A DNA stretch of 57,138 nt from Gallionellaceae bacterium. GTDB lineage: Bacteria; Pseudomonadota; Gammaproteobacteria; Burkholderiales; Thiobacillaceae. Each line of letters starts with the position of its first letter. The first letter of the stretch is position 1. The translations under genes and the position numbers were made by a program. The stretch spans positions 4,585 to 61,722 of the forward strand of contig JAQTLN010000023.1 of assembly GCA_028714875.1 (NCBI GenBank), given 5' to 3'. Below are positions 56,246 to 57,138 of this stretch, in pieces. The notes beneath the pieces were generated by a model. It had not been told where the DNA came from. It was given only the letters and a program-made list of their open reading frames with translations, and searched no databases.

Positions 56246-56296
56246 ACCGCCGGCTTTGCCGCCCGGCACCCCCATCCCCAAGACGCAATTGCGTTG

Positions 56297-56740
56297 CCCG
56301 TCAACCAATACGCAAGCGCGTGATCGAGTGGCCTCCCCCTTTCCCAAAGGGGGAATGAGGGGGATTTAGCAACGTTGGCCTGAGCGACCGCCCCAGAAAT
56401 CCCCCCCAGCCCCCCTTTGAAAAAAGGGGGGAGTCGCGCCCCAGTCATGCAAACGGCAGACACCCACGCTCGCGTTGCCCGCCGACCAATGCGCAAGCGC
56501 GTGATCGAGTGGCCTCCCCCTTTCCCAAAGGGGGATCGAGGGGGATTTAGCGACGTTGGCCTGAGCGACCGCCCCAGACCCCCCCCAGCCCCCCTTTGAA
56601 AAAGGGGGGAGTCGCGCCCCAGTCATGCAAACGGCAGACACCCACGCTCACGTCACCCGCCGACCAATGCGCAAGCGCGTGATGTAGTGGCTTCCCCCTT
56701 TCCCAAAGGGGGATCGAGGGGGATTTAGCAACGCCTGCCA
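56297..56740. repeat. Tandem array of a 180-base unit containing G/C-run palindromes
   Basis: Landmark GCAAGCGCGTGAT occurs at 56312, 56493 and 56671 (spacings 181 and 178). Each full unit holds CCCCCTTTCCCAAAGGGGG, a GATTTAGC arm, GCGACCGCCCCAGA, and an inverted CCCCCCAGCCCCCCTTTGAAAAAAGGGGGG arm. About two and a half copies follow fliI. The palindromes match the family at 3755 and 8147. Confidence 0.9.
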
Positions 56741-56834
56741 ACGCACCAGCCCCGAAAAACGGCTCTATGGTTTGCAGTGGGTAGTCGAGCCAGCTCGGTG
56801 GGCAGGTCACGCCGACACCCGCATAGCGGCGATG

Positions 56835-56920
56835 GTAGCGTGCGCCGTGCGCACGATTGCTAGTGTCACAAGGGGTGCCGGGCTCTGCGGGACATGAGTC
56901 GTGCGCACGGCGCACGCTAC
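56835..56920. repeat. Inverted REP pair (GTAGCGTGCGCCGTGCGCAC)
   Basis: GTAGCGTGCGCCGTGCGCACGA at 56835 is mirrored by GTGCGCACGGCGCACGCTAC ending at 56920. A spacer of about 45 bases separates the arms. Confidence 0.85.
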
Positions 56921-56969
56921 GGAGATCGTAGAAGCGGACTTGCCCGCGATAGCCACCGATGCATCGCGG

Positions 56970-56998
56970 GTAGGGGCGGGTTTCAAACCCGCCCCTAC
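56970..56998. repeat. GTAGGGGCGGGTTT palindrome
   Basis: GTAGGGGCGGGTTT is directly followed by its inverse AAACCCGCCCCTAC, forming a nearly loop-free stem. It sits in the repeat-rich tail after fliI, where no gene is visible until the extreme right edge. Confidence 0.85.
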
Positions 56999-57116
56999 GG
57001 CTAAGCGCTACCTGTTGCGTCCCGTGTGATTATGTACCCGTTCGCAGTTGGCCGCTGTTTCGAGCCCGCGAACTGATGCCGCAGCTTATTGCCTCGCTAA
57101 CCGAAGAGCCGCACCC

Positions 57117-57138
57117 ATGAGCCAAGTCCACCCGCTAG
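57117..57138 (+). CDS. Possible start of a gene cut by the window edge
   Basis: An ATG at 57117 opens a frame reading MSQVHPL to the last base. Only seven codons are visible and the upstream GAAGAG is a weak ribosome-binding site. I cannot identify it; fliJ would be expected in this neighbourhood but nothing visible supports that. Confidence 0.25.

Noticed and set aside
56297-56740. CRISPR array
   Set aside because: The repeated unit is about 180 bases and spacers are not unique; there are no short regularly spaced repeats and no cas genes.
56197-56915. Several open frames of 60-120 codons after fliI
   Set aside because: They repeat the same residues because they lie in the 180-base tandem array, and they lack start signals.

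Overview
The window is a GC-rich chromosomal segment that looks betaproteobacterial (Nitrosomonadales/Rhodocyclales-like). The main reason is gene order: leuC - entericidin-like peptide - leuD - leuB - asd - usg - fimV - truA - trpF - trpB - trpA - accD - folC - SPOR protein - cvpA - purF - metZ is a well-known betaproteobacterial block. Further support comes from the divergent surA-lptD / amgK-murU pair, the pepP-ubiH-ubiH-like order, and a fleSR-fliEFGHI flagellar cluster. No rRNA, tRNA, CRISPR array, prophage or intact transposase was recognised. The genus cannot be fixed from sequence reading alone.

Layout. (1) 19-10018, minus strand: a SagB-type oxidoreductase, a small unknown gene, and a cluster of class I glutamine amidotransferase, transglutaminase, circularly permuted ATP-grasp/alpha-E fusion, and DUF2126 transglutaminase. 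This resembles the predicted peptide-ligase (amidoligase) systems known only from comparative genomics. (2) 10524-16276: a periplasmic substrate-binding protein facing aroC, then a Uma2 nuclease-like gene, an MFS permease and citramalate synthase. (3) 16485-36886: leucine, aspartate-family, tryptophan, fatty-acid, folate, purine and methionine genes on the plus strand, with fimV and truA. A four-gene accessory islet (DUF4160, DUF2442, HicB-like, Mrr-like nuclease) splits trpB from trpA. (4) 37320-42760: surA and lptD (outer-membrane biogenesis) divergent from amgK-murU (cell-wall sugar recycling). (5) 42866-48762: two toxin-antitoxin pairs placed before and after pepP, then two ubiquinone-type hydroxylases and dsbC. 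(6) 48777-56245: fleS-fleR (polar flagellum two-component system) and fliE-fliF-fliG-fliH-fliI, followed by about 870 bases made almost entirely of repeats.

The most unusual property is the density of palindromic repeats. Many start with GTAG, like classical REP elements, and in several genes the TAG of that tetranucleotide is the stop codon. A second class (long G/C-run hairpins) lies in frame inside conserved genes: the DUF2126 protein, FolC, MurU and a UbiH-like hydroxylase (twice). It adds roughly 20-50 residues without breaking the frame. MITE-like elements with 15- and 22-base inverted termini, a 180-base tandem array, and a duplicated fleR start region flanking a REP pair complete the picture. 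No REP-associated transposase is in the window, so any mobilising enzyme must lie elsewhere.

Functional links inside the window: SurA and DsbC are the periplasmic chaperone and disulfide isomerase that assist LptD assembly in enteric bacteria. CimA, LeuC, LeuD and LeuB can together form the citramalate route to isoleucine as well as leucine synthesis. Asd feeds the methionine branch in which MetZ acts, and AroC supplies chorismate for the trp genes.
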